From positions 1,686,036 to 1,750,035 of the forward strand of contig NZ_CP011102.1 in NCBI RefSeq assembly GCF_003534205.1: DNA of 64,000 nt, in the 5' to 3' direction. Under the pieces are notes generated by a model. That model was not told the DNA's origin, did no database searches, and saw only the letters and a program-made list of their open reading frames with translations. Position numbers and translations under genes: made by a program. Source of the DNA: Listeria weihenstephanensis (GTDB taxonomy: Bacteria; Bacillota; Bacilli; Lactobacillales; Listeriaceae). Shown piece after piece: positions 25,836 through 35,280 of this stretch; within the stretch, counting starts at the first letter, position 1, and each line of letters opens with the position of its first letter.

Positions 25836-26986
25836 TGACGATTATTAAAAATGTAAGAATAGCTCAAGGTCAAGATTTAGTTGAGGCGGCCGTTGTTATT
25901 GATCGAAATAAAATCCAGCGAGTATTGACCGGCGAGGACTTAGAAGACTTAAACGTAGACGAATATTTTCAAGAAAATATTATTGATGGTGATAATAAGC
26001 TGCTAATACCTGGCATGATCGATGTTCATATTCATGGAGCGCATAATTTTGATATGATGGATGGGACAACGGAAAGTATTCAAGCAGTTTCAAGAGCATG
26101 CGCAAAAACTGGCTGCACTAGCTTTTTAGTAACTTCGGTTAGTTCTAGTTTAGAGGTTTTATTGTTAATGATTGAGCAAACGAAAGCGGTAATAGGTAAA
26201 GAAGAAGGCGCTAAAATTGCGGGGATACACTTGGAAGGCCCGTATCTTAATGTAGAGAAAAAGGGCATGCAAAATCCTATCCATTTACGCCATCCCGATT
26301 TAAAGGAAATGGCAACAATATTCGATGTGGCAGACGGTCTAATTAAGATGGTGACAATAGCGCCAGAATTACCAGGTGGCCTGGAGCTTATACACTTTTT
26401 AAGGGAACGTGGCGTGGTTGTGGCGATTGCTCATTCTAATGCGACCTACGAGCAGGCTCAACTTGCATTCAGCCATGGAGCAACACATATTACGCACTGT
26501 TTTAATGCCATGCCAGCGATCCATCACAGGGCACCAGGATTAGTAACCGCAGCCTTGGAAGACGACTCTGTCAGCGTGCAAGCAATTGTTGATGGCGTAC
26601 ATCTCCATCCAGGGATTGTTCGGTTAATGCATAAAATAAAAGGGCCCGACAAAATGGTACTGACGACAGATGCGTTGCAAGCCATGGGTGTCGGTGATGG
26701 TGAGTATTTATTTGGAGGACATCAAGTAACCGTCAAGGAAGGTGTAGCACGCTTACATGATGGCACATTGGCTTCTAGTACAGTGACTATGAACCGTTCC
26801 TTACAACTTAGTACAGAGTTTGGTATTCCCTTAGAAAACAGTATTCAGATGGCTACCAGCACGCCAGCGACCATTTTAGGGATGGCTAATGTTGGATCTA
26901 TTAAAGAAGGTTTTGTGGCCGATTTGGTCTTAGTTGATGAGGAATTTAATGTTGTTAAAACGTGGATTAATGGTATAGTTTTTTGA
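25835..26986 (+). CDS. nagA: N-acetylglucosamine-6-phosphate deacetylase
   Basis: A 383-residue amidohydrolase that converts GlcNAc-6-P to GlcN-6-P for catabolism or cell-wall recycling. Metal and catalytic residues are seen in GMIDVHIHGAHNFDMMDG, GIHLEGPYL, VAIAHSNATYEQ, ITHCFNAMPAIHHRAPG and LTTDALQAMG. Length matches the family. The ATG overlaps the TAA of the DeoR gene. No nagB (glucosamine-6-P deaminase) follows, so the pathway must be completed elsewhere. As I recall, Listeria has a second deoR-nagA pair of this type besides nagAB. Confidence 0.96.
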   Translation: MTIIKNVRIAQGQDLVEAAVVIDRNKIQRVLTGEDLEDLNVDEYFQENIIDGDNKLLIPGMIDVHIHGAHNFDMMDGTTESIQAVSRACAKTGCTSFLVTSVSSSLEVLLLMIEQTKAVIGKEEGAKIAGIHLEGPYLNVEKKGMQNPIHLRHPDLKEMATIFDVADGLIKMVTIAPELPGGLELIHFLRERGVVVAIAHSNATYEQAQLAFSHGATHITHCFNAMPAIHHRAPGLVTAALEDDSVSVQAIVDGVHLHPGIVRLMHKIKGPDKMVLTTDALQAMGVGDGEYLFGGHQVTVKEGVARLHDGTLASSTVTMNRSLQLSTEFGIPLENSIQMATSTPATILGMANVGSIKEGFVADLVLVDEEFNVVKTWINGIVF

Positions 26987-27064
26987 GCTTTTAAGTCAAA
27001 TTTAAAGTATGCTGATAAATAGAATTTATCATATCAATCAAAAAATTTAAGGATGCGAAAATGA

Positions 27065-27334
27065 ATGTTTGGACCTAACGACGATATTCTTAAGCAAAAA
27101 ATTGTTGCTATTCTTGATGAATACATCATGTCACAAAAGCAAGCTGCAGAAATGCTTAATATGGATACCACGAATGTAACTAGACTAGTTAAAGACAAAA
27201 GAATCAATCCATTATATGTTTTTAATAAAGAAAGCCCCAGAACAATTTGTTTATTTTACAGAAAAGATGTAGAATCTTATCATGAAGTACTGAATGCCTA
27301 TCGGAAATTAAGAAAAAAGTTTAAACATGATTAA
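27065..27334 (+). CDS. Excisionase-like small HTH protein
   Basis: An 89-residue basic protein. The centre (MSQKQAAEMLNMDTTNVTRLVKDKRINPLYVF) is an HTH_17/excisionase-type helix-turn-helix, followed by a RTICLFYRKDVESYHE wing and a basic tail (YRKLRKKFKHD). AAGGATG ends about 10 bases before ATG 27065; an out-of-frame ATG at 27061 hits a stop quickly. There is no integrase or attachment site nearby, so it is more likely an orphan regulator or a relic of an element than an active excisionase. The gene is more AT-rich than nagA. Two hairpins follow. Confidence 0.7.
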   Translation: MFGPNDDILKQKIVAILDEYIMSQKQAAEMLNMDTTNVTRLVKDKRINPLYVFNKESPRTICLFYRKDVESYHEVLNAYRKLRKKFKHD

Positions 27335-27391
27335 AACATCTCAAAGATCGTTATAAGATCAATAAATTAATCTAAAATACTAAAACAAAAG

Positions 27392-27467
<76 letters not shown>

Positions 27468-27497
27468 GAATCAATAATCAGAATAGCTGATTCATAC

Positions 27498-27542
27498 AAA
27501 AAAGCATTATTTGTTGCCAATCAACAACAAATAATGCTTTTT
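27498..27542. terminator. Bidirectional terminator, 18-bp stem
   Basis: AAAAAGCATTATTTGTTG and its exact complement CAACAAATAATGCTTTTT enclose a nine-base loop. It lies four bases from the stop of the minus-strand deacetylase gene and ends that transcript; it can also stop readthrough from the plus strand. Confidence 0.9.
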
Positions 27543-27545
27543 ATC

Positions 27546-28430
27546 TTATAAATTAGGATCATTTTTAAAGTTTTGATGTAAAGTTTCATTTTCATGATAA
27601 GCCTGGAATGTATATCCTTTGTTACGAAACATTTTTATAATCCTTGGTAATGCATCGAGCGTATTTTTACGTTCGTGGAATAAAATCACGATTGGTTCAT
27701 CGCTACCTTCATATGCGTTAACTTGTGAAAGCACATTTTTGTATACTGCATTAGAATTACCAGGACCATAACGCCAGTCGTTGCTATCGATATTCCAATC
27801 AACCAGACGGAATCCATTTTGTTTCGTTTCTTCAATTTGCTTGTCTGTAAGATACGTACTGCCATATGGTGCTCTGATTAAATTAGTGCGAATACCACTT
27901 ATTTCTGCAAATTTATCACGTTCGCGGTTCATTTCTCTAATGAACGTAGGATCTTTTTTACGGTAAAGTTTCTTAGGGTCATGCGTATAACTATGTAAAC
28001 CAATAACAGAACCTCCATTGGCCATACGTTGATACGTAGCTTTATCGCTGTTAGGAAACTCATTTCCTACAAAAAAGAATGATGATGGAGCATTTTCTCG
28101 CTCCAGTATATCTAAGAATTCCGTAAGATGAATACTTGGACCATCGTCGAAAGTAAGGTAAGCAACTTTTTTTCCTGCAGCAGGTCCTGGTGGATCAATT
28201 GGTGCCATCTTCATAGGTTGCTTGTTCGCTGGTACTTTCCAGTGCTGCACAGTGACTGCTTCGGCTTTTAGTTGAATCATTTCTTTGGAACCCGTGCTAT
28301 TCGTAGATAAATTATTGGTTATCGCTAAGCCTCCTATAGTTAAAACAATGGTTGTAATGATGATTGCCATGAACCATTTAAACTTGGATGACTTTATCTT
28401 GTGCGCTTGTGATCTTCGGCCTTGCCGCAT
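27546..28430 (-). CDS. Membrane-anchored polysaccharide deacetylase (NodB domain)
   Basis: A 294-residue protein with a basic N-terminus, one membrane anchor (about residues 18-38), a short linker and an extracellular NodB domain. All five carbohydrate esterase 4 motifs are present: LTFDDGPS, HSYTHD, RAPYGSTY, DWNIDSNDW and ILFHER. Such enzymes remove N-acetyl groups from peptidoglycan or other envelope glycans; in Listeria PgdA this gives lysozyme resistance, but that enzyme is longer, so this is a separate paralogue. AAGGGGG lies 10 bases before the ATG. It is a single-gene unit with terminators on both sides. Confidence 0.92.
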   Translation of the reverse strand: MRQGRRSQAHKIKSSKFKWFMAIIITTIVLTIGGLAITNNLSTNSTGSKEMIQLKAEAVTVQHWKVPANKQPMKMAPIDPPGPAAGKKVAYLTFDDGPSIHLTEFLDILERENAPSSFFFVGNEFPNSDKATYQRMANGGSVIGLHSYTHDPKKLYRKKDPTFIREMNRERDKFAEISGIRTNLIRAPYGSTYLTDKQIEETKQNGFRLVDWNIDSNDWRYGPGNSNAVYKNVLSQVNAYEGSDEPIVILFHERKNTLDALPRIIKMFRNKGYTFQAYHENETLHQNFKNDPNL

Positions 28431-28568
28431 TAGATTATTGCCCCCTTTTATATTTCTATATTACAATTTAAACACATATTAGGGGATTATTCAAGTGATA
28501 ATTGTATAAGTTAACATTTTATTGACATGATAATGCCTTTTTTGTAATCAAAACGTAATGAAAGAATG

Positions 28569-28600
28569 AAAGAGCATAGTATTGTGAATCTATGCTCTTT
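28569..28600. terminator. Terminator downstream of pflA
   Basis: AAGAGCATAG pairs with CTATGCTCTT around a ten-base loop, flanked by A-rich and T-containing sequence. On the minus strand it follows the pflA stop closely. Confidence 0.75.
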
Positions 28601-28612
28601 GCTAGGAACTAT

Positions 28613-29359
28613 TTAATTATATTTTTGTGTTTCTAAAATAGTATTTGCCATTTTAACGACATCATCTTCAGGTGCTTCGATTCCTTCTAACGGATATCTG
28701 ATACCGAGACTCTCCCATTTATACACGCCCATTGTATGATATGGTAGCACTTCTACCCGCTCTACATTCGGCAATTTTGTGATGAATTCATGTAATTTCG
28801 TTAAGTCTTCAGGATCATCAGTTTTAGTTGGAATCAATACATGCCTAATCCAAATTGGTTGTTCTTTATCCGCTAAATACTGTGCAAAATCAAGAATTGG
28901 CGCGTTTGGACGAGTTGTAAGTTTTAGATGTTTGGCAGGATCAATCTGCTTGATATCAAGCAATATTAAATCTGTGACTTCCATCAGACGATCTAGTTTT
29001 TCAATGAATTCTGGATCTCTTGTAAAGCAGCCACCGCAAGAATCAATAGTAGTATGAATTCCAGCTTTTTTGCAAAGGGTGAAGAGTTCAATAAGAAAGT
29101 CTACTTGTAGTAAGGGTTCCCCTCCACTAACTGTAATACCTCCACCTGAAGCGTCCATGAAAGCCTTATATTTATAAGCTTCTTCAAAAACATCCTGTGC
29201 GGTTCTTTCCTCCCCAATTCCGATCTTCCATGTATCCGGATTATGACAAAATTGGCAACGCAATAAACAGCCTTGCATAAAAACAATAAAACGAATACCA
29301 GGACCATCAACAGTCCCCATTGTTTCTACGGAATGAACACGACCAATAACTTCAGACAT
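28613..29359 (-). CDS. pflA: Pyruvate formate-lyase activating enzyme
   Basis: A 248-residue radical-SAM enzyme. The cluster-binding motif C-LLR-C-QF-C is in FMQGCLLRCQFCHNPD, preceded by MGTVDGPGIRF and followed by ITVSGGEPLLQ. It installs the glycyl radical on PflB under anaerobic conditions, using SAM and a [4Fe-4S] cluster. The frame is open to 29416, but AAGAGGAG ahead of ATG 29359 (MSEVIGRVHS) fixes the start. It lies 229 bases behind pflB, with a long palindrome in the gap and no obvious promoter of its own. Confidence 0.97.
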   Translation of the reverse strand: MSEVIGRVHSVETMGTVDGPGIRFIVFMQGCLLRCQFCHNPDTWKIGIGEERTAQDVFEEAYKYKAFMDASGGGITVSGGEPLLQVDFLIELFTLCKKAGIHTTIDSCGGCFTRDPEFIEKLDRLMEVTDLILLDIKQIDPAKHLKLTTRPNAPILDFAQYLADKEQPIWIRHVLIPTKTDDPEDLTKLHEFITKLPNVERVEVLPYHTMGVYKWESLGIRYPLEGIEAPEDDVVKMANTILETQKYN

Positions 29360-29465
29360 TTTACTCCTCTTCCTTTCAGTGACAGATTTACAACAGACAG
29401 GGATTGCAACAAACACAATCCCTAACTAATGTCTTTTCACAGAACTATAAAGCCCCGCGAAACCT

Positions 29466-29586
29466 CAGCGGAATGAGAAATGCTAAGATTCTAGGCAAAA
29501 GCGAGTACCGAAGCGGAATGTACGACTGTACATGAGCATCGGAACGGAGCTTTTAACGACGAAGATTAGCGTTTCTCGTTTTGCTG
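29466..29586. repeat. Long imperfect palindrome between pflB and pflA
   Basis: The centre ATGTAC-GACT-GTACAT (29518-29533) is flanked by arms of about 50 bases that pair over most of their length: CAGCGGAATGAGAAATGCTAA on the left corresponds to the complement of TTAGCGTTTCTCGTTTTGCTG on the right. Bulges are few. It ends two bases from the pflB stop codon. This size and form suggest a small palindromic repeat (MITE- or REP-like) that forms a stable RNA hairpin in the pflBA transcript. Confidence 0.7.
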
Positions 29587-29588
29587 AC

Positions 29589-31820
29589 TTACATAGATTC
29601 GTGCATAGTGCGGTGTATCACATCTAATTGTTGTTCACGTGTTAATTTAATGAAGTTAACAGCGTAACCAGATACACGGATTGTTAATTGTGGGTATTCT
29701 TCTGGATGATCCATCGCATCAAGCAATGTATCACGGTTGAAGACGTTAATATTTAAATGATGGCCCATTTTTGTTGAATAACCATCAAGCATAGCTACTA
29801 AGTTGTTAATTTGTGATTCATCTTCGCGACCTAATGCTTTTGGCACGATCGAGAACGTATTCGAGATACCATCTTGTCCATATTCATATGGAAGTTTTGC
29901 AACGGATGATAGGGAAGCTAAAGCGCCTTTTGTATCGCGACCGTGCATTGGGTTTGCTCCTGGTGCGAATGGTTCGCCAGCACGACGTCCGTCTGGTGTG
30001 TTACCAGTTTTCTTACCGTATACCACGTTAGAAGTAATAGTAAGAACAGATGTTGTGTGAACAGAATCACGGTACGTTTTGTGTTTTCTTACTTTTGTCA
30101 TGAATGCTTTTAGTAAGTCAACAGCGATTTGGTCTACGCGATCATCGTTGTTTCCGTATTTAGGATAGTCGCCAATAATTTCAAAATCAACAGCGATGCC
30201 ATTTTCGTCACGGATTGGTTTTACTTGTGCGTATTTGATAGCACTTAGTGAGTCAGCTGCAACAGAAAGTCCAGCGATACCAGTTGCCATTGTACGTAAA
30301 ACATGTGTGTCATGTAAAGCCATTTCAAGACGTTCGTACGCATATTTATCATGCATGTAATGGATAACGTTTAATGTGTTTAAATAAAGTTCTGCAATCC
30401 ATTCCATCATTTCGTCATATTTAGCGACTACTTCTTCATAATCAAGCACTTCTGATGTAATTGGTTGGAAAGCTGGTCCAACTTGTGCTTTTGATTTCTC
30501 ATCTACGCCACCATTGATAGCATAAAGCAATGTTTTCGCAAGGTTCGCACGTGCGCCGAAGAATTGCATTTGTTTACCGATACGCATTGCGGATACACAA
30601 CATGCGATTCCATAATCGTCGCCCCATTTAGGACGCATTACATCATCATTTTCATATTGGATAGCGCTTGTTTTGATAGACATTTTAGCACAGAATTTCT
30701 TGAATCCTGATGGTAAATGAGTCGACCAAAGTACGGTTAAGTTTGGTTCAGGAGCTGGTCCTAGGTTGTTAAGTGTATGCAAGAAACGGAATGAGTTTTT
30801 TGTAACAAGTGGCAAACCGTCTTCTGAAATACCGCCGATTGATTCTGTTACCCATGTTGGATCTCCAGAGAACAATTCGTTGTAATCAGGCGTACGAGCA
30901 AATTTAACAAGACGCAATTTCATGATAAAATGATCCACAATTTCTTGTGCTTCTACTTCTGTTAATGTACCGTTGCGTAAATCGCGTTCTACAAAGATAT
31001 CAAGGAAAGTAGATGTACGGCCTAAACTCATTGCTGCGCCGTTTTGTTCTTTAATTGCTGCAAGATAACCGAAGTATAACCATTGGAAAGCTTCTTGTGC
31101 AGTTGTAGCTGGTTTAGAAATATCAAAACCATGTTGTGCTCCCATTTGTTTTAATTCAGCTAAAGCGCGAATTTGTTCATTGAGTTCTTCACGTAAGCGA
31201 ATGATATCATCGCTCATTGTACGAAGACCAGTATTTTTAAGATCTTTTTTCTTTTCTTCAATAAGGCGATCTACACCGTATAAAGCAACGCGACGATAGT
31301 CACCGATGATACGTCCGCGTCCGTAAGCATCTGGAAGACCTGTGATGATACCAGATTTACGAGCTGCACGCATTTCGTCATTGTAAGCATCGAAAACGCC
31401 TTGGTTATGCGTCTTGCGCCAATCTCTGAAAATACTTGAGATTTCTTTGTCTACTTCATAACCATAAGCTTCACAAGCAAGTTCTGCCATACGAATACCG
31501 CCAAATGGTTGTAGGGAACGTTTGAATGGTACATCTGTTTGAACCCCTACTACTGTTTCTAAGTCTTTGTTTAAGTATCCAGGTTCATGTGATGTAATAG
31601 TAGATACGATTTTTGTATCCATATCTAAAACTCCGCCGTTATCCCGTTCTTGCTTTGTTAAATCCATAACTTGATCCCATAATTGCGATGTTGCATCTGT
31701 AGGACCTACAAGGAAACTATCATCACCATCGTATAATCTGTAGTTTTTCATAATAAAGTCTCTTACGTCGATTTCGTTTTCCCAATTACCACCTGTAAAT
31801 TCAAACCATTGTTCTTTCAT
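29589..31820 (-). CDS. pflB: Formate C-acetyltransferase (pyruvate formate-lyase)
   Basis: A 743-residue glycyl-radical enzyme that splits pyruvate plus CoA into acetyl-CoA and formate during anaerobic growth. The adjacent active-site cysteines lie in [12 protein letters not shown], and the radical-bearing glycine is in [13 protein letters not shown] near the C-terminus. Length fits the Gram-positive enzyme. Start: AGGAGG precedes GTG 31823 by five bases and ATG 31820 by eight; I prefer the ATG. The 366-base upstream gap holds a Rex/Fnr-like box shared in pattern with adhE. pflA follows beyond a palindrome. Confidence 0.98.
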   Translation of the reverse strand: MKEQWFEFTGGNWENEIDVRDFIMKNYRLYDGDDSFLVGPTDATSQLWDQVMDLTKQERDNGGVLDMDTKIVSTITSHEPGYLNKDLETVVGVQTDVPFKRSLQPFGGIRMAELACEAYGYEVDKEISSIFRDWRKTHNQGVFDAYNDEMRAARKSGIITGLPDAYGRGRIIGDYRRVALYGVDRLIEEKKKDLKNTGLRTMSDDIIRLREELNEQIRALAELKQMGAQHGFDISKPATTAQEAFQWLYFGYLAAIKEQNGAAMSLGRTSTFLDIFVERDLRNGTLTEVEAQEIVDHFIMKLRLVKFARTPDYNELFSGDPTWVTESIGGISEDGLPLVTKNSFRFLHTLNNLGPAPEPNLTVLWSTHLPSGFKKFCAKMSIKTSAIQYENDDVMRPKWGDDYGIACCVSAMRIGKQMQFFGARANLAKTLLYAINGGVDEKSKAQVGPAFQPITSEVLDYEEVVAKYDEMMEWIAELYLNTLNVIHYMHDKYAYERLEMALHDTHVLRTMATGIAGLSVAADSLSAIKYAQVKPIRDENGIAVDFEIIGDYPKYGNNDDRVDQIAVDLLKAFMTKVRKHKTYRDSVHTTSVLTITSNVVYGKKTGNTPDGRRAGEPFAPGANPMHGRDTKGALASLSSVAKLPYEYGQDGISNTFSIVPKALGREDESQINNLVAMLDGYSTKMGHHLNINVFNRDTLLDAMDHPEEYPQLTIRVSGYAVNFIKLTREQQLDVIHRTMHESM

Positions 31821-32186
31821 CACGGAAACCTCCTACGTTTCATTGTTCGTCTATGAGCGTTAAAAATTGAGCAAAGTTATTTAGTAACTTCTATACTGTT
31901 ATCATACCACAAAATAAAAATAATGCTACAGTTTTCACATATAAATTTTAATTTATTTCTAATGAAATAAAGTGCTTTCATTACTTTAATGGCGCTAAGT
32001 GATTGGTATCACAATGTTTGTTAGATTATCATGATTATTAAATAAGTACGAAAATAATTTAACTGAAACATTGTAATATTTCTGTACTATTAAAAAATCA
32101 TTTTACTGTTGTAGTACAGCTGTATAATCATGATTCCTGTATCAAGCGTAGAATTGTTGCTATGCTTAGCTTCTTTGCTAACTGTT
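31821..32186. other. pflB upstream intergenic region
   Basis: An AT-rich gap of 366 bases between the pflB start and the end of the LysR gene. Besides the Rex/Fnr-like box at 31997-32014 it contains TGTAGTACAGCTGTATAATCATG around 32120 and several TTATTTCTAATGAAATAA-type short palindromes. I see no open frame of note and no clear terminator for the LysR gene. Confidence 0.5.
31997..32014. promoter_or_regulatory. Rex/Fnr-type operator upstream of pflB
   Basis: Read toward pflB, TTGTGATACCAATCACTT has the same outer halves (TTGTGA and TCACTT, six bases between) as the adhE box. It fits the Fnr pattern TGTGA-N6-TCACT exactly and the Rex consensus with a few mismatches. It lies about 180 bases upstream of the pflB start. 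Confidence 0.6.
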
Positions 32187-33104
32187 TCAAATGAGCGATA
32201 CAGCACTATTTTCAGTCCCTCCATCCCTATTACCAGTGACCTCTATTAATTTTTCTAGAAAAACGGTAGATGCTTTTGAAAGTACCTTATCTCGCTTCCA
32301 GATGAGGCGGATATCTTCATATAATTCTGGCATCAACGGTCTAAAACATAGCTCGCTACCTCCTGTAGTATTGATTATCTTATCAAGACATAAAGCATAT
32401 CCGACATGCTCTTCTACAAGTAAAGAAGCATTATATAATAAGTTGTAGGTGCCCACGATGTTATACTCATCAAGATTCGTATTTAACCATTCAGACAGTT
32501 TATCAGCTACCCCAGTTTGATTAGATGTGATCAAAGGTACGTTTTTAATATCGCTTGCTCTTATACTGGTTTTCTTGGCTAAGGAACAATCTTTTCTCAT
32601 CAAAACGCCCCACTGATCTCTCGTATGTAGGTTTAAAGTGCTGTATTTTTGTTTTGCTATTGGCCCGATAATCATTCCGAAATCCAACAGCCCATTATCC
32701 AGTTTTTCAAGTAGTTGTTCGGCATTTCCACTAAATAAATGAACGTGTACATCTGGATAATTAGCTATTAATTCTTTCGCTACTTTCGCGATAAGCCTCA
32801 TGCCATCGCTTTCTCCACCACCGATATATATGTCCCCTCTGATTTTTTCTGCTTTTTTTATATTCGATGCTGTTTTATCGATCATGGCGACAATTTCCTT
32901 CGCTTGATTTACCAAGTATAGACCATCTTCTGTTAAGCTGATTTTTCTATTCCCACGTATAAATAGGATTACTTCTAGTTCTTCTTCCAACTCTTTTAAT
33001 TGTCTCGATAAGGTTGGTTGTGAAACATGTAATATTTTAGCTGCAGCAGATATGTTTTCTTCATGGGCAACGGCTAAAAAATAGCGCAAGACACGTATGT
33101 CCAT
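32187..33104 (-). CDS. LysR-family transcriptional regulator
   Basis: A 305-residue regulator with the N-terminal LysR winged helix (MDIRVLRYFLAVAHEENISAAAKILHVSQPTLSRQLKELEEELEV...) and a periplasmic-binding-protein-like effector domain (about residues 92-290). It is divergent from a sugar O-acetyltransferase gene with a 109-base shared region carrying GTTAT/ATAAC repeats, the normal arrangement for a LysR protein and its target. Effector unknown. Confidence 0.93.
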   Translation of the reverse strand: MDIRVLRYFLAVAHEENISAAAKILHVSQPTLSRQLKELEEELEVILFIRGNRKISLTEDGLYLVNQAKEIVAMIDKTASNIKKAEKIRGDIYIGGGESDGMRLIAKVAKELIANYPDVHVHLFSGNAEQLLEKLDNGLLDFGMIIGPIAKQKYSTLNLHTRDQWGVLMRKDCSLAKKTSIRASDIKNVPLITSNQTGVADKLSEWLNTNLDEYNIVGTYNLLYNASLLVEEHVGYALCLDKIINTTGGSELCFRPLMPELYEDIRLIWKRDKVLSKASTVFLEKLIEVTGNRDGGTENSAVSLI

Positions 33105-33157
33105 ATTACCGCCTCCTATACTTTTTAGTTATCGTTAGTGATTTGTTATAGGTATTT

Positions 33158-33174
33158 GTTATTTTAAAGATAAC
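33158..33174. promoter_or_regulatory. Candidate LysR binding site in the divergent region
   Basis: GTTAT-N7-ATAAC (17 bases) is a dyad of the T-N11-A type used by LysR proteins. More GTTAT copies occur at 33128 and 33145 and an ATAAC at 33189, so the region has several half sites. Confidence 0.4.
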
Positions 33175-33213
33175 ACTTTATGATTAGAATAACAATATGA
33201 GAAAGGAAGTTTT

Positions 33214-33786
33214 ATGATGAAGAAAAATAGTTTGAGTCAGGATATTACAAATAATTTGCTCCAAATAGATGATCCGATTTTTAAAGAGATAGATGCGATT
33301 GTGGATGAAAACAGATCCAAACTTCTCCGCTTGAATACTACGGACCTTTCTAAAGAAGAAGTACGAGCCCTATTGTCTGATATTACAGGTAGGGAAATTG
33401 ATGCTTCTTTTTCTATTAACTTACCGTTTTATACAGATTTCGGGAGACATATTCACATAGGTCGGCATGTCTTTATTAATTGTGGCGTAACCTTTACTGA
33501 TTTAGGTGGTATCACACTAGAAGATCACGTCTTAATTGGACCGGGGGCTTCCCTCATCAGTGTTAATCATCCAGTTGATCCTGCGCTGCGTAGAGGTATT
33601 ATTGTAAAACCGGTCCTCATAAAGAGGAATGCCTGGATTGGAGCATGTGCTGTCGTTCTTCCTGGTATCACTGTTGGCGAAAATGCGATTGTAGCGGCGA
33701 ACGCAACGGTTACTCGGGATGTTCCACCAAACACAATTGTGGCGGGTACTCCTGCGAAGATTATTAAAGAAATTCCCATAGAGTAA
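33214..33786 (+). CDS. Sugar O-acetyltransferase (maltose/galactoside acetyltransferase family)
   Basis: A 190-residue left-handed beta-helix enzyme. An N-terminal helical segment (LLRLNTTDLSKEEVRALLSDITG) is followed by hexapeptide repeats: NLPFYTDFGRHIHIGRHVFINCGVTF, VLIGPGASLISVNHPVDPALR with the catalytic histidine, and NAIVAANATVTRDVPPNTIVAGTPAKI. It transfers acetyl from acetyl-CoA to sugar hydroxyls. GAAAGGAAG precedes tandem ATG codons at 33214 and 33217. It is probably controlled by the divergent LysR protein. Confidence 0.92.
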   Translation: MMKKNSLSQDITNNLLQIDDPIFKEIDAIVDENRSKLLRLNTTDLSKEEVRALLSDITGREIDASFSINLPFYTDFGRHIHIGRHVFINCGVTFTDLGGITLEDHVLIGPGASLISVNHPVDPALRRGIIVKPVLIKRNAWIGACAVVLPGITVGENAIVAANATVTRDVPPNTIVAGTPAKIIKEIPIE

Positions 33787-33808
33787 GGTTGTTTTCTCTG
33801 CAAAAAAA

Positions 33809-33847
33809 AGCGAACACGGATGAAGTTTCCTCCACCAACATTCGCTT
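33809..33847 (-). terminator. Rho-independent terminator after rbsK
   Basis: On the minus strand AAGCGAA pairs with TTCGCTT and is followed by six further T. It lies directly behind the rbsK stop and also in the convergent gap with the acetyltransferase gene. Confidence 0.8.
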
Positions 33848-33849
33848 GT

Positions 33850-34704
33850 TTACTTCGTATTGGTTATATCCTCTAAGTTCGGCATCCCAACTTGAGCGCC
33901 AACTTTGGTTGTGCTCTGCGCGGCGGCTTTATTGGCGAATTGAACGGCGTCTGGTAATGATTCGCCATTTGTCATCGCCACAGCAAAAGCACCGTTGAAC
34001 GTATCGCCTGCCCCAGTTGAATCTTTTACTTCTACACTCACAGCTGGAATAACTTCTTTGCCGCGTGAGCGATGGATGCGGACGCCTTCTTTCCCTCTGG
34101 TTTCAAGAACCGCCTCTGTTTTTTGCTGTAAAATATCAGCTGGTAATTCCTTGAACTCGCTCTCATTCGGCGTCAAGTATGTGATCTTTTGTAAAAATGC
34201 CACAGGAAATTGTTCTACTGGCGCCGGATCAAAAATAGTTGGTACGTTATGTTTTAACGCCACCTCAACTACTTTTTCAATCACGTGAAACGGAATCTCG
34301 TTTTGTAACAAAACAATCGAAGCAGCAGGAATGATCTCTTCTAGTGGTAAATCATCTGGCCAGTCATTATTTGCACCTGGTGAAACGATAATTCGGTTAT
34401 CGCCATGTTCCCGCAAAATCAGCGCAAGTCCCGTCGTACTTTTCACACTCCGAACATGTGTCACATCTATGCCAAAAGAATTGAGATTAGCAAGTGCGTC
34501 GGCACCAAAAGCGTCGTTGCCGATCATACCTACCATCATCACATCACCACCGAGTTTAGCGGCAGCAACGGCTTGATTGGCACCTTTCCCACCAGGTGAA
34601 ATAACGGCATCCTGTCCTTTGATCGTTTCGCCAATTTCAGGCATTCCTTTTAGATCGGTTGCGATATCCATGTTAATACTTCCAATAACAACAATTTTCC
34701 CCAT
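33850..34704 (-). CDS. rbsK: Ribokinase (PfkB family)
   Basis: A 284-residue sugar kinase. The N-terminal GSINMDIATDLKGMPEIGET and GGKGANQAVAAAKLG and the C-terminal catalytic DSTGAGDTFNGAFAVA are ribokinase signatures; the aspartate of GAGD is the catalytic base. It phosphorylates ribose to ribose-5-P. The frame is open to 34725, but GAGGGG points to ATG 34704, 12 bases after the glpP stop. No ribose transporter or rbsD is present, so the natural substrate may differ. Confidence 0.9.
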   Translation of the reverse strand: MGKIVVIGSINMDIATDLKGMPEIGETIKGQDAVISPGGKGANQAVAAAKLGGDVMMVGMIGNDAFGADALANLNSFGIDVTHVRSVKSTTGLALILREHGDNRIIVSPGANNDWPDDLPLEEIIPAASIVLLQNEIPFHVIEKVVEVALKHNVPTIFDPAPVEQFPVAFLQKITYLTPNESEFKELPADILQQKTEAVLETRGKEGVRIHRSRGKEVIPAVSVEVKDSTGAGDTFNGAFAVAMTNGESLPDAVQFANKAAAQSTTKVGAQVGMPNLEDITNTK

Positions 34705-34715
34705 CTTGAAACCCC

Positions 34716-35261
34716 TCATTTCCATAGTGATTTTTGAGATGTCGTGATAGCCGTTGCTTTTGCTGCTAATATGTCGTCTACTTGCTGCTGCGTTGTGATA
34801 AGGCCGCCCGCAATGACAGGTATGTGTAGTAATTCGGTCATTTGCTCAATCATTGTTGGCAAAATCCCTGGCAAAAGTTCAATATAATCTGGTTGGATTT
34901 TCTGAACGAGCGCGGTTCCTTTTGTAAAAGCGCTGGAATCGAGCATAAAGAGCCTCTGAATCGCGATGACCTTATGTTGCTTTGCTTTTTGAATGACATT
35001 GGCGCGTGTAGAAATGATTCCTGCTGGACGAATATCTTGGCATAAAAAGTCTACTGCATATTCATCATTTTTGAGCCCATTAATTAAATCAGCGTGTAAA
35101 AGTACTTTTTTTCCGCCGGATTCGGCAAGTTTAACAAGGGATTTCAACTGACCCACTTGTGTTTCTAGCATGACCATATATTCCGCATCTAAACGAAGTA
35201 TTTTTTCTACATCTCGGTGGTTATGTGCGGCGGGTAGGATTGTTTGACCGTGAAACGACAT
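34716..35261 (-). CDS. glpP: Glycerol uptake operon antiterminator family protein
   Basis: A 181-residue protein with the GlpP layout: MSFHGQTILPAAHNHRDVEK, VLLHADLINGLKNDEYAVDFLCQDIRPAGIISTRANVIQKAK, QPDYIELLPGILPTMI and PVIAGGLITTQQQVDDILAAKATAITTSQKSLW. In B. subtilis GlpP binds glycerol-3-phosphate and the glpD leader mRNA to stop termination. No glpF, glpK or glpD is in the window, so it acts on distant targets. It lies directly downstream of mutL (19 bases) and upstream of rbsK, the mutSL-glpP order seen in Listeria. Confidence 0.92.
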   Translation of the reverse strand: MSFHGQTILPAAHNHRDVEKILRLDAEYMVMLETQVGQLKSLVKLAESGGKKVLLHADLINGLKNDEYAVDFLCQDIRPAGIISTRANVIQKAKQHKVIAIQRLFMLDSSAFTKGTALVQKIQPDYIELLPGILPTMIEQMTELLHIPVIAGGLITTQQQVDDILAAKATAITTSQKSLWK

Positions 35262-35280
35262 CTATTTCTCTCCTTTAATT

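Noticed and set aside
25835-27334. nagA plus the excisionase-like gene as one amino-sugar operon
   Set aside because: A gap of 78 AT-rich bases, a separate ribosome binding site and no functional link make this unsupported, though no terminator separates them.
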